Positions 17,789 through 27,272 of a stretch of DNA of 64,000 nt are shown here, in pieces (positions within the stretch are counted from its first letter, which is position 1; each line of letters starts with the position of its first letter). A program made the position numbers and the translations under genes. A model generated the notes under the pieces. The model was not told where the DNA came from and ran no database searches. It saw only the letters and a program-made list of their open reading frames with translations. Source of the stretch: Anaerolineae bacterium (GTDB lineage: Bacteria; Chloroflexota; Anaerolineae; Aggregatilineales; JAFGMM01); the NCBI GenBank assembly GCA_027494055.1, contig JAOSJO010000012.1, positions 248,001 to 312,000 of the forward strand, in the 5' to 3' direction.

Positions 17789-18238
17789 TTACTTGGCGAC
17801 GTTGACCGAAATCTTGCGCGGCTTGACCGACTCGGCCTTGGGGACGGTCAGGGTCAGGACGCCGTCGTTGAACTGCGCGTTGACCTTGTCGACTTCCACC
17901 GGGACGTTGAGCGTCAGGGTGCGCTCAAGCACGCCGTAGGCGCGCTCGCGCAGCACGTAGGTGCGGTCCTCGCCCTCGCTGCGCCTGACCTCGGCGCGGA
18001 TGGTCAGGCTGTCGCCATCGATGGTGATGTCCACTTCGTTGGGGTCGACACCGGCCATCGCCGCCTCGATCACAATCGCGTCGTCGGTGCTGTAGGCGTC
18101 AATCGGAAGGCGGTAAACCGGCCTGGCCGCGCCGCCGTTCGTGGTGCGGTTGCCCAGGTCGTTGTACATGCGGTCAAACGCCTCGTTCAGTTGAAGCAGG
18201 TCTCGGAGCGGGTTCCAGTTGCTCAGTTGGTTCGTCAT
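17789..18238 (-). CDS. Small heat shock protein, Hsp20 / alpha-crystallin family
   Basis: 149 residues. The N-terminal WNPLRDLLQLNEAFDRMYND is followed by the alpha-crystallin domain (residues 45-140: LPIDAYSTDDAIVIEAAMAG, RSEGEDRTYVLRERAYGVLE, VNAQFNDGVLTLTVPKAE) and a C-terminal PRKISVNV tail with the I-x-V motif. It holds unfolded proteins as an ATP-independent chaperone. GGAGG lies upstream of the ATG. It has its own terminator, and the upstream region holds a dyad and phased repeats that may control it. Confidence 0.95.
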   Translation of the reverse strand: MTNQLSNWNPLRDLLQLNEAFDRMYNDLGNRTTNGGAARPVYRLPIDAYSTDDAIVIEAAMAGVDPNEVDITIDGDSLTIRAEVRRSEGEDRTYVLRERAYGVLERTLTLNVPVEVDKVNAQFNDGVLTLTVPKAESVKPRKISVNVAK

Positions 18239-18268
18239 CGCTTATGCCTCCTGCAAAGTGCTCGTTTT

Positions 18269-18286
18269 TTGACCTTGTGCGGTCAA
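18269..18286 (-). promoter_or_regulatory. Dyad TTGACC-N6-GGTCAA upstream of hsp20
   Basis: TTGACC (18269-18274) and GGTCAA (18281-18286) are perfect inverted repeats around six bases, about 31-48 bases before the hsp20 ATG. It does not match CIRCE or HAIR consensus. It could be an operator. Confidence 0.4.
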
Positions 18287-18336
18287 TCTCTCACGTTGAT
18301 TTCGTGCTGCAGGATACAACGGCGTCATAGGAGAGA

Positions 18337-18388
18337 CATAAGCGGACCATCGGAATCGCATAAGCGCACGGTCAAAACTGCGTAAGAG
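18337..18388. promoter_or_regulatory. Three phased direct repeats upstream of hsp20
   Basis: CATAAGCG (18337-18344), CATAAGCG (18359-18366) and CGTAAGAG (18381-18388) start exactly 22 bases apart, about two helical turns. A GGACCATC octamer also occurs twice (18344-18351, 18400-18407). Spacing on one face of the helix is typical of sites for a dimeric or multimeric activator. Confidence 0.45.
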
Positions 18389-18433
18389 GGTCGCCTACCG
18401 GACCATCACTCACTTGATGATCGACTCTCCTCA

Positions 18434-19407
18434 CTACCGGAGTCCTCGATTACGCCAATCAGTTCTTCCTCCGTTATTTCGATTGCTCCAAGCGGGAGGT
18501 CGTTGAGACACCGGCTTTTCGTAAGGATAAATGTCTATCGTGAATAGAAAAATCGTCTTGTGGTTATGTACAACCAGCGGGATATCTTGTGAAAGTCGCA
18601 GCGAAAAACGCAAGTCACGCTCTGTGGTTTTGTAGATTACCAGAACGCCGAACGGCTCGTTGTATTGCTGGGTGTACGTGTAAATCTGCGCAAAACCTTT
18701 GCGAATGTAGGATTTGGCCCGACCATCACCGTCGAATATCTTTGCATCAACCAGTAGCGGGTCTGGTGTATTCTGTCCTGCGATGAGGTCAATCTCACCA
18801 GTAATAGAAGACGGTTCAATGACAAACTCAATCCCTGATCGTAGAGATACGAGTAAAGATCGAGCGCAAGCATTTCTCTCGCCTCGTCTATCCACCTTGC
18901 TAAGCTCCAATAATCGCTCTCGAAAGAACCATTCGCTGCGATGTTTGTAGCGCATGAGCAAAGCCAACATTGCTCGACGATCATCCAACTGCTCATCAAC
19001 ATATTCATAGAAGGGTTCAAGGAACACCTCACGAGCTATTTCTGCGGCATCGTCGTAGTTCTTTACCATACGATCATACATATGACCTAGAGAGAATACA
19101 TCTACACCACTCTCAGACATTTTGTCAACAGATCGACGGAGAACACTGTATCCGATTGCTGCTGCCTCTTCCTCCCGAATCTCCGTACTGAGCCTTTCCT
19201 TCCTCATAAATGCGGGCCATAGTCTCTTCAATATCCGGATACTGTGAGAGTAAGGCATCTACAATGCCCACAAAAGTAGGCTGTCGATCAAAGAAGCACC
19301 AGAACTGCTTGAGCGAAATCATAAAGCGTTTCCCATCGACAGAGTTCAACACTCCCTACGCGCTTCTGCAGTTTGTAACGGAGATGCTGGATGTATGAGG
19401 GGTCCAT
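18434..19407 (-). CDS. PD-(D/E)XK nuclease-like protein, two frameshifts
   Basis: I place the start at the ATG at 19407 (MDPSYIQHLRYKLQKRV) because GGAGG lies 7 bases before it. The frame shifts near 19350 into NSVDGKRFMISLKQFWCFF and again near 19200 into RLSTEIREEEAAAIGYSVL, after which it runs to 18434; about 320 residues. The C-terminal part shows a nuclease-like core, TGEIDLIAG followed by PLLVDAKIFDGDG and a helix GFAQIYTYTQQYN, matching the D...D-x-K arrangement of the PD-(D/E)XK fold. The DNA is AT-richer than the surroundings. It follows the zinc-ribbon gene by 10 bases. A defence role is possible but only inferred. Confidence 0.6.
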
Positions 19408-19417
19408 CACTTGCCTC

Positions 19418-19699
19418 CTACAATCGAAGAGTTATTGTCCCAATTGCTGCTAACTGCTCCTCAAGTTGCCTCAAAGAGCGTCGGATTGCCCGAACACTTT
19501 TCCGAGTTGAATTCAAATGATCCTCAAGCAGAACGCTCACCTTGCATCCCCGACAGATGACCACATCTCGAATTCGTATCTGTTTCAAAGTCACTGTGTT
19601 GAAGAAGCCACACTGAGGACATAGGACATCAATTGTCAGGCTGTCAATATCAATCATGGAAGTAGCTTCGCTGCCGAATCGAATGACCTCTGATTTCAT
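19418..19699 (-). CDS. Small zinc-ribbon protein
   Basis: About 93 residues from the ATG at 19699 (MKSEVIRFG); a GTG further upstream would add 12. A treble-clef or zinc-ribbon site is formed by CPQC and CRGC (VLCPQCGFFNTV and VVICRGCKVSVLL). The C-terminal third is a charged helix (SVRAIRRSLRQLEEQL) that may form a coiled coil. It is AT-rich like the nuclease-like gene directly downstream, and the two probably form one transferred unit. Confidence 0.6.
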   Translation of the reverse strand: MKSEVIRFGSEATSMIDIDSLTIDVLCPQCGFFNTVTLKQIRIRDVVICRGCKVSVLLEDHLNSTRKSVRAIRRSLRQLEEQLAAIGTITLRL

Positions 19700-19824
19700 T
19701 CTACCACCGTACCCCGCAATTGACAGCCCCCTCACGCACGTTACAATCCCCGGCGTTTGCGGATCGTACTGTTGGAAAGAACACGCCGGGCGGGAAGCCC
19801 AGGGTTAGGATTGAGGCTGCTGCA

Positions 19825-21925
19825 ATGAAGACTGCGTTGTTGCTCGTCGTGGCCGTGCTGACGGCGCTGGCCGGCGTTATTCCTCCCGCCGCCGTTGCTG
19901 AAGCCCCCAGGCAGGAGAGCGCCTGTGACGCGCCCTGGTTGGCGCTGGCGCTGCCCGCGCAGCGTGATGTTCCTGCCGCGCTGGAGGCCGTCTACTACCT
20001 GCGGGCGCGCAACCAGCGCGCGCTGATCCTGGCGCGGCCCGACGCGGACGAGGACACGCTGCGCATCCTCTTTGCCGAGGGCCACCAGCTCGCGCTGCTC
20101 CTCGACCCGGCGGGCGACATCGAAGCGCAGGTGGCGGCCTGGGAGGCGACGATGGTTGACCTGGTCGGCCACCCCGGCCTCAAGCTCGCGCATCTGCCAG
20201 AGGAGGCCGACGCCGAAACCGCGCGCGCCGCGCTGGAGCCGGTCGGCTACCGGCTGCTGATCGACGAGCCGGCGGGGTGCGACGCCGCGCCGGAGGTCGT
20301 CACCGTCACGCTCGGCGACGGCGCTGAGGGCGCAATCTACAACCACCTGGCCGGCGGCGCGTCCATGCACCCGGCGGCGCGCTGGCTGTTCACTGATGCC
20401 CCCGCCACGTTCACCACCCCGTCGCCAGAGGCGTTCAAGGCGGCGCACGTGGTCGTGATCGACCCCGGCCACACGCGCATGGACCGGGGCGCATCGATCC
20501 AGGGCGCGGACGGCGGCTACCAGTCGGAGCAGTGGTCGAACGTGGTGCGCGGGCGCGCGCTCCGCAGCGACCTCCGCGCGCAGGGCTGGACCGCCGTCAT
20601 GACGACCGACGACGGCTGGCTTTTCGAGAACCCGTACAACGGCGTGGACATGGACAGCGACGGCATCGTCAACAACCACGACACGCTGATCTTCCGCGCG
20701 AACTTTGCCTATTACGTCGCGCTGCGCACCGGGCGGCGGGCCGTCATCCTCATGCTGCACGCCGACTCCGCCGGCGACCCGACCGTGGCCGGGTACTCGC
20801 TCTTCTACCCGGACCCCTACGAGACCGCCGACGACAGCGCCAGCTTCCGCCTCGCGCAGGTCATGGGCGACCATCTGGCGGAAGCCTGGGCGCGCATGGG
20901 CGTCAGCCCCACCAACCGGGGCATCCATCCAGGGCGCACCTACGGGCGCGAGCGCGGCCCCCGGCGCGATCATGGACATCATCGACTGGCGGTACCGCGA
21001 GCTGCCGGCGGTGCGCCATGAGGGTCCGGTGCAGCCGTTCGTCGCCGTCCTGGTGGAGACCGGCACCGCCTCTCACCCCGCCGAAGCGGTGCACCTCGCG
21101 ACGGAGAAGGGCAACGTCTGGCTGGCGCAGGCCCACGCCGAGGCGCTCGACCAGTGGATGCGCGCCGAGGTCGCGTTGCTGCGGTTCGCGCAGGACGGGT
21201 TCCATGACCCGCCGCCGGAGACCCTCCCCGCCGAACAGGTCAACGCACTCACCTACGGCGAGGTCACGCACGGGCGCACCGACGACCCGCCCCGCATGTC
21301 GTTCACCTTCGACGCCGGCACCAGCGCCGCCTACTGGCCCCAGTTGCGCGACGCGCTGCGGGCGCGCGGCATCACGACGACCATCTTCCTGACCGGCGAG
21401 TTCATCCGGCTGAACCCCGCCGTCGTCCGGGAGATGCTCGCCGAGGGGCACGACCTCCAGAACCATTCGGACACGCACCCCGACTTCACGCAGATGAGCG
21501 CGCCCGCCATCCAGGCCGAACTCAGAGGCGCGCAGGCCGCCCTCGACAACGCCATCGGCGCGCACCTGCCCATGCGCCTGTGGCGACCGCCCTTCGGCTC
21601 GCGCAACGAGGCGGTGTGGCGCGCCGCCGCCGAGATCGGGATGCTGTGCATCTGGTGGAGCCGCACCGGCGACACGACCGGCTGGCAGGAGGGCGTGACC
21701 GCGCAGGACGTCTACGACTGGGTGGTGTGGAACTTCCAGCCAGGACAGATTTACGTGGGGCACGTGAACAGCCTGGCCGATGTCGAGGCGATAGACGCGA
21801 TCCTCGACGAGGCGCTGGCGCAGGGCTACGTCATCGGCGACCTGTGGAGCATCCTCACACCGGAGCAGGTCGCGGCGCTCAACCCGCCGCCGGGCACGGC
21901 CACCTCCGGCGGCGCTGGCGGGTGA
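19825..21925 (+). CDS. Secreted N-acetylmuramoyl-L-alanine amidase fused to polysaccharide deacetylase, frameshifted
   Basis: Starts at ATG 19825 with a signal peptide (MKTALLLVVAVLTALAGV, cut near residue 27). After a poorly conserved segment, an Amidase_3 domain follows: VVVIDPGHTRMDRGASIQ with the first zinc His, ILMLHADSAG with the second, and VLVETGTASHPAEA with the catalytic Glu. The last 220 residues are a NodB-type deacetylase: MSFTFDAGTSAAYWP (catalytic D), TIFLTGEF, HDLQNHSDTHPDF (H-x3-H) and LWRPPFGSRN. The frame changes in a run of five C (20958-20962); dropping one base gives RGPGAIMDIID. About 699 residues. The fusion would cut and deacetylate cell-wall glycan. Confidence 0.88.
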
Positions 21926-21947
21926 GCGCCGCCGTCCTACCGCGCAC

Positions 21948-21976
21948 TTGACGTACAGGGGGTGGTTCGTTACACT
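21948..21976 (+). promoter_or_regulatory. Sigma-70-type promoter for the Nudix/beta-lactamase-like unit
   Basis: TTGACG (21948-21953), 17-base spacer, TACACT (21971-21976). It faces the Nudix gene and would give a leader of roughly 115 bases. Confidence 0.6.
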
Positions 21977-22096
21977 GTCGTCTATACAAGCGCGACGCGC
22001 ACGCAAGACGCGCACGAAAACGAGTTACACGGTCAGGGGTCGCAGCGTCAGGGAGGTTGGCGTTTCGGCCCCCTCCTTAATCACCAAGAGGGTAGT

Positions 22097-22618
22097 TTGT
22101 CCGACCACGGATTGCCCAGCGCCAACGGGCGGCTCAAGACGAAAGTGGCCGCCGTGCTCCGCCGCGCGCCCTTCCTTTTGGAGGTTGCGGCGCGGCTGTG
22201 GCGGGTGCACATCCCGCGCTTCACGGCGGGCGTGGCCGGCGTCATCGTTAACGAAGCCGGCGCGATTCTGCTGGTGGAGCACGTCTTCCACGTCGAGTAC
22301 CCGTGGGGGCTGCCGGGCGGCTGGGTGGGGCGGCGCGAGGACCCCAGAGACGCGCTGGTCCGGGAGCTGATGGAAGAGCTGCGACTGCCGGTCGGGATCA
22401 ACCGGCTGCTGTTCGCGGCAGCCGATCCAGAGCGCAATCACCTGGACTTCGCCTATCGTGGCCGGCCGGAGGGCGAAATCCGGCGCTTGAGTTCCGAAAT
22501 CCTGGAGTTCGGCTGGTTCGATCCTGCCGAATTGCCCAGGCTGTCCACGTTCCACCAGCTTGCGGTTGAGGCGGCCTTCCCTGAGCTGGCCGGCGAGGCG
22601 CGCCATGGGATACGGTAA
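22097..22618 (+). CDS. Nudix hydrolase
   Basis: I choose the TTG at 22097 (AGAGGG just upstream) giving 173 residues; a GTG at 21962 would lie upstream of the predicted transcription start. The Nudix box is GWVGRREDPRDALVREL then MEEL, matching G-x5-E-x7-R-E-U-x-E-E; the usual final G is replaced (RLPV). VAGVIVNEAGAILLVEHVF precedes it. Members hydrolyse nucleoside diphosphates linked to another group; substrate unknown. Its stop overlaps the start of the next gene by 14 bases, so they are co-transcribed. Confidence 0.85.
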   Translation: MSDHGLPSANGRLKTKVAAVLRRAPFLLEVAARLWRVHIPRFTAGVAGVIVNEAGAILLVEHVFHVEYPWGLPGGWVGRREDPRDALVRELMEELRLPVGINRLLFAAADPERNHLDFAYRGRPEGEIRRLSSEILEFGWFDPAELPRLSTFHQLAVEAAFPELAGEARHGIR

Positions 22619-24272
22619 GTACGGCACGTTTGGCGCGCGGCGGCGCGCAGGGTTCCCCTGGCTGGAACTGATCTCCATCTTCTGCCTTCTGGCGGCGGTG
22701 GGGCTGGCGTTCGTGCAACTGGTGTCCTTCGCCAACCAGCAGGAGACCTTCCCGTCCGGGACGTGCGTCGGCGTGGTCTGTCTGGACAACCTCACGCGCG
22801 CGGAGGCGGTCGCTGCGCTCGAACAGGCCTACGCCAGCGGGATTGTCCTCATGTACAAGGACAACCCCATCATCCTGGAGCCGTCGAGTATCGGCTTCCG
22901 CCTCAACTCCGACACCATCATGGCCGAGATTGAGAACAGCATCGAGCAGAAGAGCTTCTGGGAGGGCTTCTGGGACTTCATCTGGCGTCGTCCCAACGTC
23001 CCCGTGACCGTTGAGATTTCGTCGCAGTTCATCCCCTCGCAGTTGCGCGCCTTCCTCGAAGACGTCGCGCTGCGCTACGACCAGCCGCCCGCGCCGGCGA
23101 GCTACGACCTGAATACGTTTACGTTCCGCGACGGCCAGCCCGGCTACACGATGGACATCGAGACGTCCCTGCCGCTCGTCGAGGCGGCGCTGCAGGACCC
23201 GACCAACCGCATGGTTGAGCTGGTGGTCGAGGAGACGGACGCCCCCAAACCCGACCTGGCAACGCTGCGCAACCTGATCCTCGCCTACTTCGACTCGATT
23301 GAGTTCGTGTACGACGGGCGCAACCAGCTTGCCTCGATCTTCATCATGGATCTCCAGACAGGCCAGGAGATCAGCATCAACGCCGACATCGCCTTCGCCG
23401 GCATGAGCATGATCAAAATTCCCATCCTGGCCGACATGTTCCGCAAGCTGGATTATGCCGCGAACGAGGAAGAGGCCTACCTCATTGCGCAGACCATGAT
23501 CTGCTCTGGCAACTTCACCGCGAACCTGCTGCTGCAGCTCACCGGCAACGGCAACCAGTGCGCCGGCGCTGACGACGTAACCAACATGCTGCAAGAGCTT
23601 GGGCTGCGCAACACGTTCCTGACCGCCTCGCTTGCCGAGGCCGGCGCGCAAGAATGCCCGTTCGTCACCCGCGAGACGCCTGCCAACCAGAACCCAAGCT
23701 ACAACACCCGCCCCGATCCCCAGTCCCAGACCACGCCGGAGGACATCGGTACGCTGCTCGGCATGATCTACGAGTGCGCGACCCACGGCGGCGGCGGGCT
23801 GATCGCGGCGTACCCCGACCAGTTCACGCCCAACGAGTGTCAGCAGATGATCGAGGTGATGCAGGGCAACCGGATCGGGGTGCTGTTAGAGAAGGGCGTC
23901 CCCGAAAACACGCGCGTGGCGCATAAGCACGGCTGGATTGAGGACACACACGGCGATGTGGGTATCGTGTTCACGCCCGGCGGAGACTACGTGCTGGCGA
24001 TGATGTTTTACAACGAGACGTTCTTGAATTACCAGGCTTACTGGCCGGTCATGGAGGACATCTCGCGCGCCACCTACAACCTCTTCAACCCCACCGCCCC
24101 GTTGCTCGCCTCGCGCGAGACCACGCCCGCCGAGGAATGCCGCGTCGACGAACGCGCGCGACAGGTCGTCGATCTGAACAACATCGAGCCGTTCATCCAG
24201 GTTGTCCTGCCCGACCAGGCGCGCACCCTCCCTAACCCCCAACCCAGCCGAGGCTGTGTATCTGCCCCATGA
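22605..24272 (+). CDS. Membrane-anchored serine beta-lactamase-like protein with PG-binding N-terminal domain
   Basis: 555 residues from ATG 22605. One helix (LELISIFCLLAAVGLAFVQL) anchors the protein. Residues 50-215 resemble the peptidoglycan-binding domain found in VanW/YkuD-type proteins (TCVGVVCLDNLTRAEAVAAL). From about 230 there is a class A beta-lactamase fold: SMIK near residue 268 as the S-x-x-K nucleophile, CSGNFTANLL in place of SDN, and HKHGW in place of the KTG triad. The altered motifs leave hydrolysis of beta-lactams uncertain; it may act on peptidoglycan or be a sensor. The last residues overlap the convergent gene by about 40 bases. Confidence 0.82.
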   Translation: MGYGKYGTFGARRRAGFPWLELISIFCLLAAVGLAFVQLVSFANQQETFPSGTCVGVVCLDNLTRAEAVAALEQAYASGIVLMYKDNPIILEPSSIGFRLNSDTIMAEIENSIEQKSFWEGFWDFIWRRPNVPVTVEISSQFIPSQLRAFLEDVALRYDQPPAPASYDLNTFTFRDGQPGYTMDIETSLPLVEAALQDPTNRMVELVVEETDAPKPDLATLRNLILAYFDSIEFVYDGRNQLASIFIMDLQTGQEISINADIAFAGMSMIKIPILADMFRKLDYAANEEEAYLIAQTMICSGNFTANLLLQLTGNGNQCAGADDVTNMLQELGLRNTFLTASLAEAGAQECPFVTRETPANQNPSYNTRPDPQSQTTPEDIGTLLGMIYECATHGGGGLIAAYPDQFTPNECQQMIEVMQGNRIGVLLEKGVPENTRVAHKHGWIEDTHGDVGIVFTPGGDYVLAMMFYNETFLNYQAYWPVMEDISRATYNLFNPTAPLLASRETTPAEECRVDERARQVVDLNNIEPFIQVVLPDQARTLPNPQPSRGCVSAP

Positions 24273-25786
24273 GGCCGGCCGTGAGGTTGCGCGCGCCGTA
24301 GCCGCTGCTCGCGAGGACGACGTACAGGTCTAGGCGGCCATCGACGCGCGGGCTGACGCCGTTGAAGGCGATCCACTGCCCGTCCGGTGAGTATTGCGGG
24401 TCGCAGGAGGTGGGCGGCGGATTGACGCGCCGCCACGGCTCCGCCTGCCGGTCGAGGATCACAACGCCGTAGACACACTGGCCGCGTCGCCCCCAATGGT
24501 GGCCTGTTCAGCGTCAGGCGACCATTCTGCCGCGAAGCCATAGCGCGCGAAGTTGAAGGCATCGGTGCGCCCCAGTTCGGCCCCACCCGGCGACATGATG
24601 ACCACGTTTGAGGCGCTCACCGCGCCGCCGGCCGCGTTGGTGGTCGTGATCTGGTGGAAGATGACGGCGGAGCCATCGGGCGCCCACCGGGGGTTGAGGT
24701 TCAACTCGGTGTCGGCGCCCACGGGCCGGGTCAGCTCGCGCGTGCTGCCGTCGCTGATGTCTGCGAGCCACAGCGAGACCCGACTGTCGCCCAGAAGCGA
24801 GTCGCCGGTGCTGAACGCGATTTGCAGGTTGCTGACCCACGTCGGCGGGCTGGTGCTCCATTCGTCAGAAAGGCGGCGCACTTCATACGGGCTGTTGGCG
24901 CGCACAATGTGCAACTGGCCGCCGTTGGGGCTGAGCGATGTCTCGCTGCGGCAGGTACCTTCGACGGCAGGCTCCCAGGTGGCGCACCGCTCCCGGTCGG
25001 AGAGGAACGCGATCCACTGGCCGTCAGGCGACCAGCGCGGCCAGAAGTCATAAGCGCCGTGGCGGGTGAGGTCGGTGAAGCCCAGGCCGTCGGCGCTCAC
25101 GACGTAGATGTCCACGTCATAACCACCCTGCAGCGCCATCGCGAGGCGGGTGCTGTCCGGCGACCACTGCGGCGCGTCCACGAAACCGCCCTGGTTGAGG
25201 CTCTCGGTCGCGATCACCCGCGTGCTGACGCCGATGCGCAGGTCGAGCACGTAGACGCCCGGCGCGGGCTGCGAAGGCAGGAAGTACGCGAGCTTGGTCA
25301 TATCCGGCGACCAGTAGACGTTGCCCTCGACCTCAGACGGCAGGTCAACCACCTTGACCGGCGCGCCGCCCCTGGCGCGACCAGGTATACCGCGCTCGGC
25401 TGGTCCGTGACGCTCGGCGTGATGACTGCCAGCCGGTCGCCCTCGTTGGTGTGGACAAACGAGAGGCGCATCTCGCCCAGGATGCTGAGCACCGACGGCG
25501 AGATGTCGAACTGGGTCCAGTCGTACCCTGCCGCCTCCGGTATCGGCCAGCCGGTCGCCGTCGCCGTCGGCGACGGCCCTGGCGTGGCGGTCGGCGTGGG
25601 CGTGACGGTCGCTGTTGGGGTGGCGGATGGTTCCGGGGTCGGCGTGATCGTTGGGGTAGCCGTGGGCGTGGGCGTCACGCTCGGCGTAAAGGTGGGCGTC
25701 GGCGTGAGTGTGGGCGGAGGCGCACACGCGGCGAGGACCAGGATGAACAGAGCCAGGGAATAGAAGGGGCGGTGTCGCTGCATCAT
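24232..25786 (-). CDS. TolB/WD40-like beta-propeller lipoprotein, two frameshifts
   Basis: Starts at the MMQRH ATG at 25786 with a lipoprotein signal (LFILVLAACAPPP, lipobox LAAC). A TPT-rich linker of about 50 residues is followed by propeller blades, each with the motif WSPDG-x-W/KLAF: YWSPDMTKLAYF, QWSPDSTRLAMA, RWSPDGQWIAFL, RWAPDGSAVIFH, EWSPD and QYSPDGQWIAFN. The frame shifts near 25363-25378 and in a run of five C (24490-24494, needs one added base). About 517 residues. Such surface propellers bind protein or glycan; ligand unknown. Confidence 0.82.
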
Positions 25787-25908
25787 GCCGGTTATCGTAT
25801 CGCAGGGGGCGCGGTCGCGCCAAAACCGCTTGACAAGTCGCATTGGGCGCGCTACTTTCACTCCCCGACGCCTGTGTGCTCGACAAATCCCAATGCAGAG
25901 GGGCAGAG

Positions 25909-27234
25909 ATGCGCAACGAAACGACCTCGCCGGATGTCCCTGAGTTCGTGGTCGCTGACCCGGCGCTGATCCCGGTCAACGGGTACCTCGCCAACCTTGC
26001 GCCGATCCCCGTCTCGCGCATGTTCGTGATTAAGGAATGGCTGGCGCAGTACCGCGAGAAGTTACCCGACAGCCCCACTTACGACGCCTCACAGGGCGAC
26101 GGCGGCGCGAGCCTGCCCGGCGTGCCCGGCGCGCTGCTTGAGCGCGCCTACCAGCTCCAGCGCGACCACGGCACCGCCTACGACAAGCCGTTCGGCACCG
26201 ACCGGTTCCGCAAGGCCCTGGTTGAGAACTACTGGCAGCTTGACGCGGCGACCGGTTGGGGGCCGCAGAACGCGGTCGCCTGCGAAGGGGGCCGCGACGC
26301 GCTACTCAAGGCCTACAACGCCATGCTGCACCTGGGGCATGGCCGCATCGGCGACGTGATCATTACCTCGCGCGTGCCGTGGGTGAGCTACAACTGGGGG
26401 CCGTATGACATCGGCGCGAACGTGCTCCGCGCGCCGGGCCGCGCCGAAGAGGGCTGGCAGTACACCGAGGAGGGCCTGCAGGCTTCGGTCGAGTTCGCGC
26501 AGAAGGCCGGCGGGCGCAAGGTCGCGGGCCTCATCATCACGTCGCCCGACAACCCCACAGGCCACACCCTCCCGGTCGAGCGACAGGTGGCGCTCGCGAA
26601 GTACGCGATGGGTCTGGGGGTGCCGTTTGTGCTCTTCGACTGGATTTACCATTGGGTGACCGCCGACGCGCCGGTGGACATCAACGCCTTCCTCACCGCC
26701 TTCACGCCAGAGGAGCGCGAGAAAGTCATCATCCTCGACGGTCTCACGAAGTCGTTGGGCGCATCGAACATCCGCAGCGCCCACCTGATGGCCGCGCAGA
26801 AGGTGTGCAAGTTCATCCAGAGCCGCGCCTCGCACGGCGTGCTGCCCAGCTTCTACAGCCAGGCGGTCGCCATCGCCGCCTACGAGATGGGCTACGGCGA
26901 GGCGGCCAAGAGCATCATCGGTCCCACCAACGAGAGCCGCGTCGCGCTCGACGCCTTCCTCGAAGAGCACGGCTTCAACTACATCATCGGCACGGGGGGC
27001 TACTACGCCTTCATCAACTGCGCGCGCTGGATCCGCGCCGGCGGGCTGGCCGACTCCGAGGCGCTGTCCGGGCACCTGGCCGAGAATTACGGCCTGGCGG
27101 TGGTGGCCGGCGTCTTCTTCTCCGACGCGGGCCAGGACTGGATTCGGTTCAGCTATGCGCTGCCCAAGGAAAAGACGCTTGCCGCGGCGCAGCGGCTGGT
27201 GGAAGGGCTGAACGCGCTCGAAGCCGGCGCGTGA
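25909..27234 (+). CDS. PLP-dependent aminotransferase, class I/II fold
   Basis: 441 residues from the ATG at 25909 with GAGGGG upstream. The fold-type I signatures are present: ACEGGRDALLKAYNAML near the cofactor phosphate, ITSPDNPTGHTLP (the NPTG loop), LFDWIYHW as the cofactor Asp, and LDGLTKSLGASNIRSAH with the Schiff-base lysine near residue 281. Substrate not evident; it stands alone between convergent and divergent neighbours. Confidence 0.87.
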   Translation: MRNETTSPDVPEFVVADPALIPVNGYLANLAPIPVSRMFVIKEWLAQYREKLPDSPTYDASQGDGGASLPGVPGALLERAYQLQRDHGTAYDKPFGTDRFRKALVENYWQLDAATGWGPQNAVACEGGRDALLKAYNAMLHLGHGRIGDVIITSRVPWVSYNWGPYDIGANVLRAPGRAEEGWQYTEEGLQASVEFAQKAGGRKVAGLIITSPDNPTGHTLPVERQVALAKYAMGLGVPFVLFDWIYHWVTADAPVDINAFLTAFTPEEREKVIILDGLTKSLGASNIRSAHLMAAQKVCKFIQSRASHGVLPSFYSQAVAIAAYEMGYGEAAKSIIGPTNESRVALDAFLEEHGFNYIIGTGGYYAFINCARWIRAGGLADSEALSGHLAENYGLAVVAGVFFSDAGQDWIRFSYALPKEKTLAAAQRLVEGLNALEAGA

Positions 27235-27272
27235 CGCGCCAGGCGCGCCACGGCCTCACCTGAGCGGCGCGC

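Noticed and set aside
18239..18433. CIRCE or HAIR heat-shock operator upstream of hsp20
   Set aside because: Neither the TTAGCACTC/GAGTGCTAA nor the CTTGAGT/ACTCAAG pattern is present.
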